Origin: Candidatus Omnitrophota bacterium | GTDB lineage: Bacteria; Omnitrophota; Gorgyraeia; Zapsychrales; Fredricksoniimonadaceae | DNA length: 44,222 nucleotides | Direction of reading: 5' to 3' | Assembly (NCBI GenBank): GCA_013286575.1 | Contig: JABDFL010000007.1 | Location: 1 to 44,222, forward strand | Part shown: piece after piece, positions 26,116 through 33,355 of the stretch | How positions within the stretch are numbered: the first letter of the stretch is position 1 | Layout of the letters: every line of letters starts with the position of its first letter | Program-made: the position numbers and the translations under genes | The notes under the pieces: model-generated | Database searches by the model: none | What the model was told of the DNA's origin: nothing | What the model saw: the letters and a program-made list of their open reading frames with translations, nothing else

Positions 26116-26465
26116 TTAGGGAATATAAAGATTTCCTAGTTGATATTATTGATGCTATTGATAAGGTTGAATTTTTTGTCAAAGGAATGAAGTTTGAGAC
26201 TTTTGAGAAAGATGTCAAAACAAGTTTTGCGGTCATAAGAGCGTTTGAAATAATGGGAGAAGCTGTAGGCAAAATCCCTTCCGGTGTTCGCAATAAGCAT
26301 AAAGAAATACCTTGGAAAGAAATGGCTGGCATGAGGCATAAATTAATCCATGAATACTTTGGAGTTAAGCCTCGTGTTGTATGGAAAACAATCAAGCAAG
26401 ACCTGCCTAAAATAAAGCCACATTTACAAAGCATTTTGGATAATCTTCCTAAATCACAACAATAA
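26112..26465 (+). CDS. hepT: HepT-type RNase toxin (DUF86)
   Basis: HEPN-fold ribonuclease toxin of the MntA-HepT system. The 117-residue all-helical protein carries the exact RX4HXY motif at R75, H80 and Y82 (RHKLIHEYF); the tyrosine is the residue AMPylated by MntA in studied homologues. The N-terminal YKDFLVDIIDAIDKVEFFV and RAFEIMGEAVGKIP are typical. It is coupled to mntA by ATGA. The motif is intact, so the toxin is probably active. Confidence 0.9.
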   Translation: MIREYKDFLVDIIDAIDKVEFFVKGMKFETFEKDVKTSFAVIRAFEIMGEAVGKIPSGVRNKHKEIPWKEMAGMRHKLIHEYFGVKPRVVWKTIKQDLPKIKPHLQSILDNLPKSQQ

Positions 26466-26566
26466 TCATTATTTTTTATTATGATTTTAGTACAGTCGAA
26501 GATTTTTGATTTTAAAAATAAAATATGGATTTTATAAGCATATTAAATTAAAGTAGTTGCGATCAT

Positions 26567-26654
26567 GGAGAGGTGGCAGAGTGGCCGAATGCGGCGGTCT
26601 TGAAAACCGTTGCCTCGCGAGGGGCCGTGAGTTCGAATCTCACCCTCTCCGCCA
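26567..26654 (+). tRNA. tRNA-Ser (anticodon UGA), 3' CCA encoded; integration target
   Basis: An 88-nt class II tRNA. Acceptor GGAGAGG (26567-26573) pairs with CCTCTCC (26644-26650), followed by discriminator G and an encoded CCA. The anticodon stem CGGT/ACCG holds loop CTTGAAA with anticodon TGA at 26601-26603. There is a long variable arm (GCCTCGCGAGGGGC) and a T-arm with GTTCGAATC. The last 17 nt plus one flanking base are repeated at 37745-37762 as the other end of an integrated element. Confidence 0.96.
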
Positions 26655-26655
26655 T
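26638..26655 (+). repeat. attL direct repeat (3' end of tRNA-Ser)
   Basis: TCTCACCCTCTCCGCCAT, identical over 18 bp to 37745-37762; bases on both sides differ. It keeps the tRNA 3' end functional after insertion. Confidence 0.9.
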
Positions 26656-26669
26656 ACTTTTAGTAGCAA

Positions 26670-26700
26670 TTGTAACTATCTTGTAATAGGATAGTTACAA
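26670..26700 (+). promoter_or_regulatory. Inverted repeat at the left end, before the integrase
   Basis: A perfect 11-bp inverted repeat, TTGTAACTATC (26670-26680) and GATAGTTACAA (26690-26700), with a 9-nt loop. It could be a recombinase/excisionase binding site or an operator (a TACAAT -10-like box overlaps its right arm). No U-run follows. Confidence 0.5.
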
Positions 26701-26726
26701 TATCTCGACTCCCCCGTTGAGATGAG

Positions 26727-26747
26727 TGTGCCCAAATTGGGCCCATG
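26727..26747 (+). repeat. Left copy of a TGTGCCC palindromic motif
   Basis: TGTGCCCAAATTGGGCCCAT plus one G, an imperfect palindrome in the integrase 5' leader. A copy with one mismatch in 21 lies near the right end at 37596-37616, and a related palindrome at 37537-37556. Confidence 0.65.
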
Positions 26748-26775
26748 TTCAATCAACATCAACGGGGAGGTCAGT

Positions 26776-27807
26776 ATGGCAAGTCTTAGATTCAGAGCTG
26801 GTCGGTATTATGTTGATTACCGTGTCAAAGGCCGCAGGGTACGTAAGTCCGTCGGTAAATCACGAAAAACAGCAGAATTAGCAGTCAAAGACATTGAAGT
26901 AAAGTTAGAACGGCAAGAAATTGGTTTTGTAGAAAACGATTCAGAATTAAGTAAACTCTTCGAAGAATACAAAGTCTACAGTCAAGTCCATCACGCTCCT
27001 GCCACACAAAATCGCTATAGAGCCATCCTCGATAATTTCAAAAGATACTTAAAGAAATTTCCCTTCGTAAAGAAAGTCTCCCAACTCGATTCAAAATTCT
27101 TTGAAGACTATCAAGCCTACCGCAAATCGCAAAATGCCGCCAATAAAACAGTCAATGTTGAGGTGATTTGTTTAAAGGCCATGTTCTATCAAGGCATGCG
27201 GTGGGGTTATGTTAGAGTCAATCCCTTAAAGGGCGTTAAGGAACTCAAGGAAGAGGTTAATAAAAAGCCGCGGTTCTTGAGCAAAGAGGAGTGCAAAGCG
27301 CTTCTTGAGAACTGTGATTCATTTTTTCGCCCAATTTTCTATACCTTCCTGAATACAGGGATGCGTAAAGCCGAACTAGAAAATCTGACCTGGAATGATA
27401 TCGACTTCGGGCGCAGGAAAATAAAAATCCGCTATAAAGATGATTGGAGTCCTAAAACATCAGAGCGTGAAATTCCAATCAATAACGGCTTGTTTGAACT
27501 ATTAACCGATCTAAAACAAAAGACCTTCATCAAATCCTGCCCCTATATTTTTCATCGTGATGGAGAAAAGATCGATCCAAACTATCTACGCCGTCAGTTG
27601 ATTTTATTAGCTAAGGTTTGTGAATTTCAGGACGTCACCAAAATTCATACGCTTAGACACACCTTTGCCAGTCATCTGATCATGGGTGGGGTTGATTTGC
27701 CTACCGTCAAAAAGCTATTGGGACATGCAAATATCGATACAACCATGATCTATTCCCATCTGGCCGATGAGCATGTGGACAAGGCGGTGGAAGCCCTAAG
27801 CTTTTAG
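26776..27807 (+). CDS. int: Tyrosine site-specific integrase
   Basis: Catalyses integration and excision at the tRNA-Ser att sites. The 343-residue protein has an N-terminal arm-binding sheet (LRFRAGRYYVDYRVKGRRVRKSVG), a core-binding domain (about residues 65-165), and the catalytic domain with Arg in NTGMRKAELENLTW, HTLRHTFASHL (HxxR), GHANIDTTMIYSHL (His and Tyr nucleophile). I chose the ATG at 26776 because GGGGAGG lies 5 bp upstream; an in-frame ATG at 26722 would translate the palindromic left-end motif. It reads inward from attL, the usual layout of tRNA-targeted elements. Confidence 0.94.
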   Translation: MASLRFRAGRYYVDYRVKGRRVRKSVGKSRKTAELAVKDIEVKLERQEIGFVENDSELSKLFEEYKVYSQVHHAPATQNRYRAILDNFKRYLKKFPFVKKVSQLDSKFFEDYQAYRKSQNAANKTVNVEVICLKAMFYQGMRWGYVRVNPLKGVKELKEEVNKKPRFLSKEECKALLENCDSFFRPIFYTFLNTGMRKAELENLTWNDIDFGRRKIKIRYKDDWSPKTSEREIPINNGLFELLTDLKQKTFIKSCPYIFHRDGEKIDPNYLRRQLILLAKVCEFQDVTKIHTLRHTFASHLIMGGVDLPTVKKLLGHANIDTTMIYSHLADEHVDKAVEALSF

Positions 27808-27810
27808 GGT

Positions 27811-27838
27811 TTGACAATTGTATCAAGTGTGATACACT
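27811..27838 (+). promoter_or_regulatory. Promoter with embedded operator for the DUF4160/HTH pair
   Basis: TTGACA at 27811-27816 and TACACT at 27833-27838, 16-bp spacer. The spacer holds a perfect 7-bp inverted repeat with 4-bp gap, TGTATCA-AGTG-TGATACA (27819-27836), reaching into the -10. This is the classic place for an XRE-type autorepressor to bind. Confidence 0.7.
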
Positions 27839-27874
27839 TTAATTAATCAGTAACCGTTCTTTGGGAGATAGTAT

Positions 27875-28069
27875 ATGAGTGAGAAAAAGATTGGAGGATT
27901 CATTTTTAGAATATATAAAAATGATCATCGTCCGTACCATGTGCATATTATTAAAGGCAACAAAGAAATAGGAAGATTTGATATTGAGAACCAAAGATCA
28001 ATGGATGAAAGACTAAAAATAACAGGGCAATTACGTAAAGCTTTAAAAGAAGCCGGTTATTTAAAATAG
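27875..28069 (+). CDS. DUF4160-family small protein, probable toxin partner
   Basis: The 64-residue protein has the DUF4160 hallmark FIFRIYKNDHRPYHVHII followed by GRFDIENQR. DUF4160 genes commonly sit beside DUF2442 or HTH genes in toxin-antitoxin-like pairs; the biochemical activity is not established to my knowledge. A GGGAG ribosome site precedes the ATG. The next gene starts 10 bp later and encodes a protein with an XRE HTH, so the two are probably one operon under the 27811 promoter. Confidence 0.8.
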   Translation: MSEKKIGGFIFRIYKNDHRPYHVHIIKGNKEIGRFDIENQRSMDERLKITGQLRKALKEAGYLK

Positions 28070-28079
28070 GAGTAAATTT

Positions 28080-28922
28080 ATGAAATCAGATATTTTATTA
28101 TTAACAAAGAATACGAGAATAGCCAACGAGTTAAAGCATCTCTCTAATGCAAAGGTCCATACTGTTGGTGTTCCTTCTCAAATTAACAATATTTTTAAGA
28201 AGAATGGAAAGCATTTAGAGGTGGCTTTGCTTGATTTAACTTATCCAGAAGATGATCTCAATAGGTTTATTTTCTACATTAAACAGTATAAAAAAGACAT
28301 TCCTGTTTTATTGCTTAGTTCAAATCGCTATTTAAATGCAGAAAGCGAAGCTATGCGTAATCTATCTGTTTATGGATATATAAAACATCCGGAAAATATT
28401 GAGGAGATAGAAGAAATTTTAGAGGATTTGAACAGATTGTTTGAGCTCGATATGGACAAGAAATTCGATAAAGTTGATTATCTGGAAGGTGAAAAAGTTT
28501 TTGCATGCACTTTTAAGGATATGAAGAAGTATTTTCTTAAGCGAAGCAGTGTTCCTGATAATGTTGATAGTAAAATCACTGATATCGATATTGATAAAAC
28601 AGGATACCATTTTACTATTGAATATGCATCTGGTGAAAAATCCGTTATTCCCTGGGATTATGTGAAACATATGTGTGATGACAAGTACGAATATTATAGA
28701 ACCAACAATAAGACTGATGTTCCAGCTCATGAGATTGGACGGAGGATAAAAGAAATTCGTCAATCAAAGAAATTGACGCAAGATGAATTAGCTGTGAAAT
28801 CAGGTATTCAAAGGGCAAATATTGCCAGGATTGAATCAGGCAAACATAAGCCTTATTTAGAAACATTAGAGAAGATAGCTGGGGCGTTTAATATGCCTGT
28901 TGCCTATTTTATTGCACGTTAA
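28080..28922 (+). CDS. Pseudo-receiver / DUF2442-like / XRE helix-turn-helix regulator
   Basis: The 280-residue protein has three parts. Residues 1-120 look like a response-regulator receiver: Asp52 in LLDLTYPEDD, Ser80 in VLLLSSN, Lys102 in YGYIKHPE. The acidic pair that binds Mg is missing (ILLLTKN replaces ILIVDDD), so phosphorylation is doubtful. Residues 130-205 resemble DUF2442 (VFACTFKDMKKYFL, YHFTIEYASGEKSVIPWDYV). Residues 218-278 are an XRE HTH (IGRRIKEIRQSKKLTQDELA, SGIQRANIARIESG). The ribosome site is AGGAG. It probably represses its own promoter at 27811 and neutralises the DUF4160 partner. Confidence 0.75.
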   Translation: MKSDILLLTKNTRIANELKHLSNAKVHTVGVPSQINNIFKKNGKHLEVALLDLTYPEDDLNRFIFYIKQYKKDIPVLLLSSNRYLNAESEAMRNLSVYGYIKHPENIEEIEEILEDLNRLFELDMDKKFDKVDYLEGEKVFACTFKDMKKYFLKRSSVPDNVDSKITDIDIDKTGYHFTIEYASGEKSVIPWDYVKHMCDDKYEYYRTNNKTDVPAHEIGRRIKEIRQSKKLTQDELAVKSGIQRANIARIESGKHKPYLETLEKIAGAFNMPVAYFIAR

Positions 28923-28947
28923 TAAATATTATTCTTAAAAATAATAT

Positions 28948-28974
28948 GTCATTCCCGCGCAAGCGGGAATCCAG
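28948..28974 (+). repeat. GTCATTCCCG-type palindromic repeat
   Basis: GTCATTCCCGCGCAAGCGGG followed by AATCCAG: stem ATTCCCGC/GCGGGAAT. A diverged relative lies at 37414-37447 in the opposite orientation. Similar short palindromes are dispersed in many bacterial genomes. It lies just before the next gene's ribosome site. Confidence 0.65.
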
Positions 28975-28988
28975 AAACGGAGGCGAAC

Positions 28989-29384
28989 ATGTTAGGAAGC
29001 TTCTGTAGTAGGCTTGCTAACCATAATTACAGAATTCTATTGGTCGAAGCAGTAGTCCTGTCTGTAATAATAGGCGCCGGTCTTGCCTCATGGCCCGGAG
29101 TTATTGTTTTACTAGTGGCCTTAACGTGGGTATTGAGCAAACATTGGGGAACAATTTATTTGATTGGCATTTTTAGCAGTGCCTGGGGTTTCCTAGCCGG
29201 CATGATCGGTTATGGCATAGGTGGATGGGCTTGGACATTGCTATTGGGCATCTTGGCCTTAATAAGCGGTGTTAAGATTCACTTACGGGATCTGAAAAAG
29301 CCGCTTGTTGATGAAGTTTTTGAACAATTCAACAGTCAGCAATGGAGACAGAACTGGCATTTGGGACCTCAGAATTTGAATTAG
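28989..29384 (+). CDS. Small multi-pass membrane protein, unknown
   Basis: The 131-residue protein has three to four hydrophobic segments (about residues 17-33, 36-50, 56-75 and 78-95) rich in Gly/Ala (IIGAGLASWPGVIVLLVAL, GFLAGMIGYGIGGWAWTLLLG), then a polar cytoplasmic-type tail (DLKKPLVDEVFEQFNSQQWRQN). A good CGGAGG ribosome site precedes it and a strong terminator follows, so it is a monocistronic unit. No family is recognised. Its base composition is closer to the host than the rest of the element. Confidence 0.65.
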   Translation: MLGSFCSRLANHNYRILLVEAVVLSVIIGAGLASWPGVIVLLVALTWVLSKHWGTIYLIGIFSSAWGFLAGMIGYGIGGWAWTLLLGILALISGVKIHLRDLKKPLVDEVFEQFNSQQWRQNWHLGPQNLN

Positions 29385-29411
29385 AGTCAGTTATTTAGCT
29401 TCAAAATACTT

Positions 29412-29444
29412 ACCTCCTTATTTTATAAGGAGGTTTTTATTTTT
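29412..29444 (+). terminator. Rho-independent terminator
   Basis: Perfect 9-bp stem ACCTCCTTA (29412-29420) and TAAGGAGGT (29426-29434) with a 5-nt loop, then TTTTATTTTT. It ends the unit of the small membrane protein before the KAP ATPase cluster. Confidence 0.92.
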
Positions 29445-29469
29445 GGTAGTATAATCCTGTAATTGTAGA

Positions 29470-29498
29470 TACAGGACATGTAACGGGGATTATAAGTA
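29470..29498 (+). repeat. Recurrent intergenic motif, copy before the KAP ATPase
   Basis: TACAGGACATG then TAACGGGGATTATAAGTA. The same string with small changes occurs at 32832-32863 and shortened at 33327-33348. A TATAAT lies just upstream at 29450-29455. Confidence 0.6.
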
Positions 29499-29516
29499 AA
29501 AAGTATTTAAAAGAAT

Positions 29517-31790
29517 ATGTTTATGAGTAAAATTGCTAATTTAATTGAGAATTTATTTAAAAAGTTTTCTGTTAATAAGAAAACCAAAAAAATGTCCGGA
29601 GAGAAAAATAATCCAGCCGTAGATATTTTATCTAAGAATTCTTTTCTCTCAGATTCTCCTTTAACCGAATCTACAAAAGATGAATTTAAAAGAAGGCCTT
29701 TTGCTCAAAAACTAGCAAAAATAATATTATCTCATTTAGGGTCTGATAGCCTAGTGATCGGCATAAATGGGAAATGGGGAGAAGGAAAAACAACAGTACT
29801 AAAATTCATTGAGAACGAAATTAAAGAAGATCCTAATAAAGTCATTTGCATTTGGTTTAATCCTTGGGTATACAAGGACGAGGATCTACTGCTTCTGCAT
29901 TTTTTTAATAGCTTATCTACTGAATTACAAAAATCACTAAAATCATCTAAAGAAGTTGTTGGAGCATTAATAAAAAATGGAAGTTATGTATTTCCTACTT
30001 TTGATGTCTCGATGCCTGATGGATCAACAGTGGGAATTAATATCGGAGAAAGCTTAGAAAGATTTGGTGACAATTTATCGTCTGTTGACAACAGTGAGTT
30101 AAAAACTCGTCTAGAGAAAATATTAAAGGCTCTAGGAAAACGTATAGTCATCTTGATGGATGATATTGATAGACTTGACAAGAGTGAAATTCAGAATATT
30201 TTTAAGCTTATTAAATTGATGGCCAATTTCCCATATACAAATTATATTTTAACATTTGATCAGGAAATGGTTTCTAAAGCACTTGGTGAACAATACGGTG
30301 GAGGGTCAGAAGAAGGATGCAATTTTCTAGAAAAGATTATTCAGGTTCCCATTAATTTGCCGTTACTAGATAAGGCTTCGCTGCGCACGTATTGTTTTAA
30401 TATAATTAATGAAGTATTTAAGATGTCTAAAGTTGAACCGAATGAAGACCAAGCTAGGGAGTACGCAAGGTGTTTTGTAAATTTTCTAGAAATTAGACTA
30501 AAAACACCTCGAATGGCCAAAAGGTATGGGAATCTTTTAACTTTTATATTGCCACTAATAGGAAATGAAGTCAATTTAGTCGATTTGATGTTAATTGAAG
30601 GAGCTAGGGTTTTTTACCCGGATTTGTATACATTTATTAGGACAAAACAAGATTTATTTTTAGGTCTATATTTGGATTCTTTAGGCAGAAAACCGGAAGT
30701 AAAAACAAAAATTGTAAAATATATTAATGGATGTTTGGAAAATCTAAATGAAGATGAGAAGGATGCTGCGAGAGAATTGATAAAGTATTTATTCCCTACG
30801 CTTGAATGGGTATTTGGTGGTGCTGTCTATGATGGGCTTCAGTGGGAAGAAAAGTGGGCGGAAGATAAACGGGTTGCCTCTAGAGCTTATTATCGTAGAT
30901 ATTTTACTTATTCGGTTCCAGAGGGAGATATTTCTGATGAAGAGATCGAAGGATTTATAGTGAAATTAAAGGATTCTGATATTAATACTATCATATCGGA
31001 AATAAGGAAGCTGGTCGGCGAAACTAGAGCAGAAATTTTCGTTTCGAAACTTAAAGCATATGAAAAGAAATTTACGGTTGATGTTGCTCGCAACCTATCC
31101 TTAGCAATATCAAAATTAGGCAACATATTCCCTGACCCAGATATGATGTTTTCTGTTGGGCCTTTTTCTCAAGCCGCAATTCTTATTGGTCGTTTAATTA
31201 AACTGGTCCCACAGAATGAAGGTCGTTTTGATTTGGCAAAGACTATAATTACAGAGGGAGATCCTCTATATTTTGTAAGTGAGTGTTTTCTGTGGATAAA
31301 GGCCTCTAAAGAACACGAAGAAAATAGGTTATTAACAAAAGAAGAGGAAAAGCAGCTTGGCGCTATAATTGCTAACCGCGTAGAAGCGTTATCGAAAAAT
31401 GAAGTAATTTTTCTGAGTTTCCCTAAAGCTGCCCAACGTTTTTTATCAATGTGGTCCCAATGGGGGGATAAGAAAAAGGTACAACAGTATTTGGCTGACT
31501 TAATTAATACTGATTCGAAAAATGCAATTTTATTAATTAGGAGTTTTCTATCAAGATCGTATGGTGAGGATGGGGTACGACTAAAGAGTGATTTTGATAG
31601 AAATGGGTATGAGGTTATTAAGCAGCTTATTGATCCTGAAATTTTAATTAAAGGACTAACCAAATTATTTGGGGAGTTAGATGGTAAGACATATCGTCAT
31701 CTGGAAGACACGAAGGGTGAAGATGAAGACAAAATATTAGCAGAGCAATTTGTTTCCATTCATAATTATGCTAAGTCGGAGAATAAGTAA
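29517..31790 (+). CDS. KAP-family P-loop NTPase, candidate defence ATPase
   Basis: The 757-residue protein has a KAP Walker A, GINGKWGEGKTTVL (about residues 82-95), the W-F-N-P-W motif CIWFNPWVYKDEDLLLLHFF after it, and Walker B RIVILMDDIDRL (about residues 209-220), followed by the sensor-like LTFDQEMVSKALG. The long C-terminal half is helical and of unknown fold. The membrane helices that often interrupt KAP domains are absent here. KAP ATPases occur in antiphage systems such as Qat. The start is either 29517 or the ATG at 29523; neither has a clear ribosome site. It heads a run of co-oriented cargo genes. Confidence 0.85.
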   Translation: MFMSKIANLIENLFKKFSVNKKTKKMSGEKNNPAVDILSKNSFLSDSPLTESTKDEFKRRPFAQKLAKIILSHLGSDSLVIGINGKWGEGKTTVLKFIENEIKEDPNKVICIWFNPWVYKDEDLLLLHFFNSLSTELQKSLKSSKEVVGALIKNGSYVFPTFDVSMPDGSTVGINIGESLERFGDNLSSVDNSELKTRLEKILKALGKRIVILMDDIDRLDKSEIQNIFKLIKLMANFPYTNYILTFDQEMVSKALGEQYGGGSEEGCNFLEKIIQVPINLPLLDKASLRTYCFNIINEVFKMSKVEPNEDQAREYARCFVNFLEIRLKTPRMAKRYGNLLTFILPLIGNEVNLVDLMLIEGARVFYPDLYTFIRTKQDLFLGLYLDSLGRKPEVKTKIVKYINGCLENLNEDEKDAARELIKYLFPTLEWVFGGAVYDGLQWEEKWAEDKRVASRAYYRRYFTYSVPEGDISDEEIEGFIVKLKDSDINTIISEIRKLVGETRAEIFVSKLKAYEKKFTVDVARNLSLAISKLGNIFPDPDMMFSVGPFSQAAILIGRLIKLVPQNEGRFDLAKTIITEGDPLYFVSECFLWIKASKEHEENRLLTKEEEKQLGAIIANRVEALSKNEVIFLSFPKAAQRFLSMWSQWGDKKKVQQYLADLINTDSKNAILLIRSFLSRSYGEDGVRLKSDFDRNGYEVIKQLIDPEILIKGLTKLFGELDGKTYRHLEDTKGEDEDKILAEQFVSIHNYAKSENK

Positions 31791-31812
31791 ATTAAAGATG
31801 TAGGGAAAGGTA

Positions 31813-32781
31813 ATGAAAATGGAAGATTTGTTAAAAAATCTTAGAGATTCAATACTGGTAACGGTTATTACTATTATATTCACGTCTTTTGGGTTTAAAA
31901 CTTGGTTTGAGTATTTGATTCTTTTTTGTGTCGTTGTTGTCGTATTACAGGTATTAAAATTGTTTACTCCATTTGTGGTACTTTTAATGAATATAAAACG
32001 AAAATATTTAGTTAAAGTTGCGATTTTAAATGGTTCAATTTTTCAAACAGAAAAAGAACATAGGTGTGTTCGTACCTGGATAGGGATTACTCCAGAAATG
32101 TGGCGTAGGGCATTAATTCCTCTTTTTCCCTATTTTGGTAAATCATGGACTAGATCTTTGCATTTAATCCCTGTTACAGAAATTAATGATTCATGGTCAA
32201 TAATTATTAATCCGTTTGGAGATAATTTTCCAGAGAAAGATCAAAAGCTCCATGAAACCTTTTATAAAATATGCAGTTTTGTTTCCAATGGAGGGATTTT
32301 TATAGTAACGGGAGGAGCTTTCTTTTTGCATCAAAATCCAATTGTTTCAGAGAAAGCAGAGCTTTTCATGACTCATCTTATTGATGGTAAGCAGAATTTG
32401 GAGACATCATCATTGTTTCAAGAATTTGGCGTAAGGATGACAGGGGATGTCTATGAAAATAATCAGTTGGTTTCTAGTGAACCAGTTAGAGTAGGGGTTG
32501 AACAAACACAAGAAGACATTGAACGTTTTGGTAATGTTTTACAAGGGATTACTTCCTTAGAAAGATTCCGTTCCACATCTGCAGGGAGTTCTAACTACCT
32601 TCCTTTAATTCGGCAAATTGATGGATTAAATTTTCCCATTGCAATTATCCCGTATGGTAAAGGAGCATTAGTTCATATTGGTTTACATATTACGTCTGAA
32701 ACTTCCGATGAATTTAAAGTTGTTACACGGGTATTAACAAGTATTATCCAAAACAATATGCAAAGTGTGCTTGGTCAATAG
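31813..32781 (+). CDS. Membrane-anchored protein with amidotransferase-fold-like domain
   Basis: The 322-residue protein has two N-terminal hydrophobic segments (about residues 14-30 and 33-58), then a soluble domain. Features such as SWSIIINPFGDNFPEKDQ, FYKICSFVSNGGIFIVTGGAFF and the late FPIAIIPYGKGALVHIGLHI resemble the Rossmann-like class I glutamine amidotransferase/ThuA scaffold, in which SxGGxxV/IxxGG forms a strand-turn. No catalytic Cys at the expected place is visible, so it may be a ligand-binding sensor. The ribosome site AGGGAAAGG allows ATG 31813 or 31819. It sits between the KAP ATPase and a nuclease gene. Confidence 0.6.
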   Translation: MKMEDLLKNLRDSILVTVITIIFTSFGFKTWFEYLILFCVVVVVLQVLKLFTPFVVLLMNIKRKYLVKVAILNGSIFQTEKEHRCVRTWIGITPEMWRRALIPLFPYFGKSWTRSLHLIPVTEINDSWSIIINPFGDNFPEKDQKLHETFYKICSFVSNGGIFIVTGGAFFLHQNPIVSEKAELFMTHLIDGKQNLETSSLFQEFGVRMTGDVYENNQLVSSEPVRVGVEQTQEDIERFGNVLQGITSLERFRSTSAGSSNYLPLIRQIDGLNFPIAIIPYGKGALVHIGLHITSETSDEFKVVTRVLTSIIQNNMQSVLGQ

Positions 32782-32863
32782 GGATTATAAGAAGTAGGGG
32801 ATTATAAAAATATATCTCCTATAATAGAAGTTACAGGATATAACGGAGATTATGATAAGTAGG
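32781..32863 (+). repeat. Recurrent intergenic motif, double copy
   Basis: GGGATTATAAGAAGTAGGGG at 32781-32800 is followed by ATTATAA, a TATAAT at 32820-32825, then TACAGGATATAACGGAGATT and ATGATAAGTAGG ending at 32863. The second half matches 29470-29498. ATCTCC and GGAGAT flank the middle as an inverted pair. Confidence 0.55.
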
Positions 32864-32873
32864 CGTTAGTTAT

Positions 32874-33326
32874 ATGACTTTAAAGCCGGACGATTTAGAG
32901 ATGGTAATATTTGATATTCTAAAGAAAGAGCTTTCCTTAGATGACGTTCATATTTTTTTAGAGAAGAAGTTCTACGAGTCTTCTCAAAAATATCCCAATG
33001 TTAAAGATATGGTCGTATTTGTTACATATTTTTGCCAAGATCGGTTACGTTTTAAAGACAATCAAAAAGCAGAAATTATTAAAGTAGATCTATTATCAAG
33101 GGATTTTTCTGCTCAAACTGGTGTGATGGATATTCAAATGGCTTTAAAATCAAAATATGCCAGAGAACAACAGGAAAAATTTAATATCAATATCCTTAAT
33201 ACAAGTGAACCAATGGATTTGTCTTCACTTGAAGGAAAAGGCATTCGATGTAGGTATGAAATAAATATTACAGTTTTAAATAATTCACATTCCATTGATT
33301 TTGATTCTAGAAAATTGTCAAGATAG
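32874..33326 (+). CDS. Small protein of unknown function, helical N-terminus
   Basis: The 150-residue protein has an all-helical N-terminal part (LEMVIFDILKKELSLDDVHIFLEKKFYESSQKYPNVKDMVVFVTYFCQDRLRF, residues 8-60) that resembles effector-associated or death-like adaptor domains in length and pattern. The rest (residues 65-150) looks like alternating strands with no known motif. It has no signal peptide or membrane segment. The ribosome site is weak. It is flanked by recurrent intergenic motifs and lies directly before the nuclease gene. The adaptor idea is inference only. Confidence 0.6.
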   Translation: MTLKPDDLEMVIFDILKKELSLDDVHIFLEKKFYESSQKYPNVKDMVVFVTYFCQDRLRFKDNQKAEIIKVDLLSRDFSAQTGVMDIQMALKSKYAREQQEKFNINILNTSEPMDLSSLEGKGIRCRYEINITVLNNSHSIDFDSRKLSR

Positions 33327-33348
33327 CAGGGATTATGATAAATAGGGA
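33327..33348 (+). repeat. Recurrent intergenic motif, short copy
   Basis: CAGGGATTATGATAAATAGG then GA, matching the 3' half of 32832-32863. It overlaps the AGGGA ribosome site of the nuclease gene. A weaker copy (AATAATAGGGACTATCAT) lies at about 34378. Confidence 0.55.
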
Positions 33349-33355
33349 AAATTAA

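Noticed and set aside
26670-26700. Terminator for the tRNA-Ser gene
   Set aside because: The stem is perfect but no U-run follows, and it lies inside the inserted element.
28948-28974. CRISPR repeat
   Set aside because: The palindromes are single and dispersed; there are no regularly spaced copies and no cas genes.
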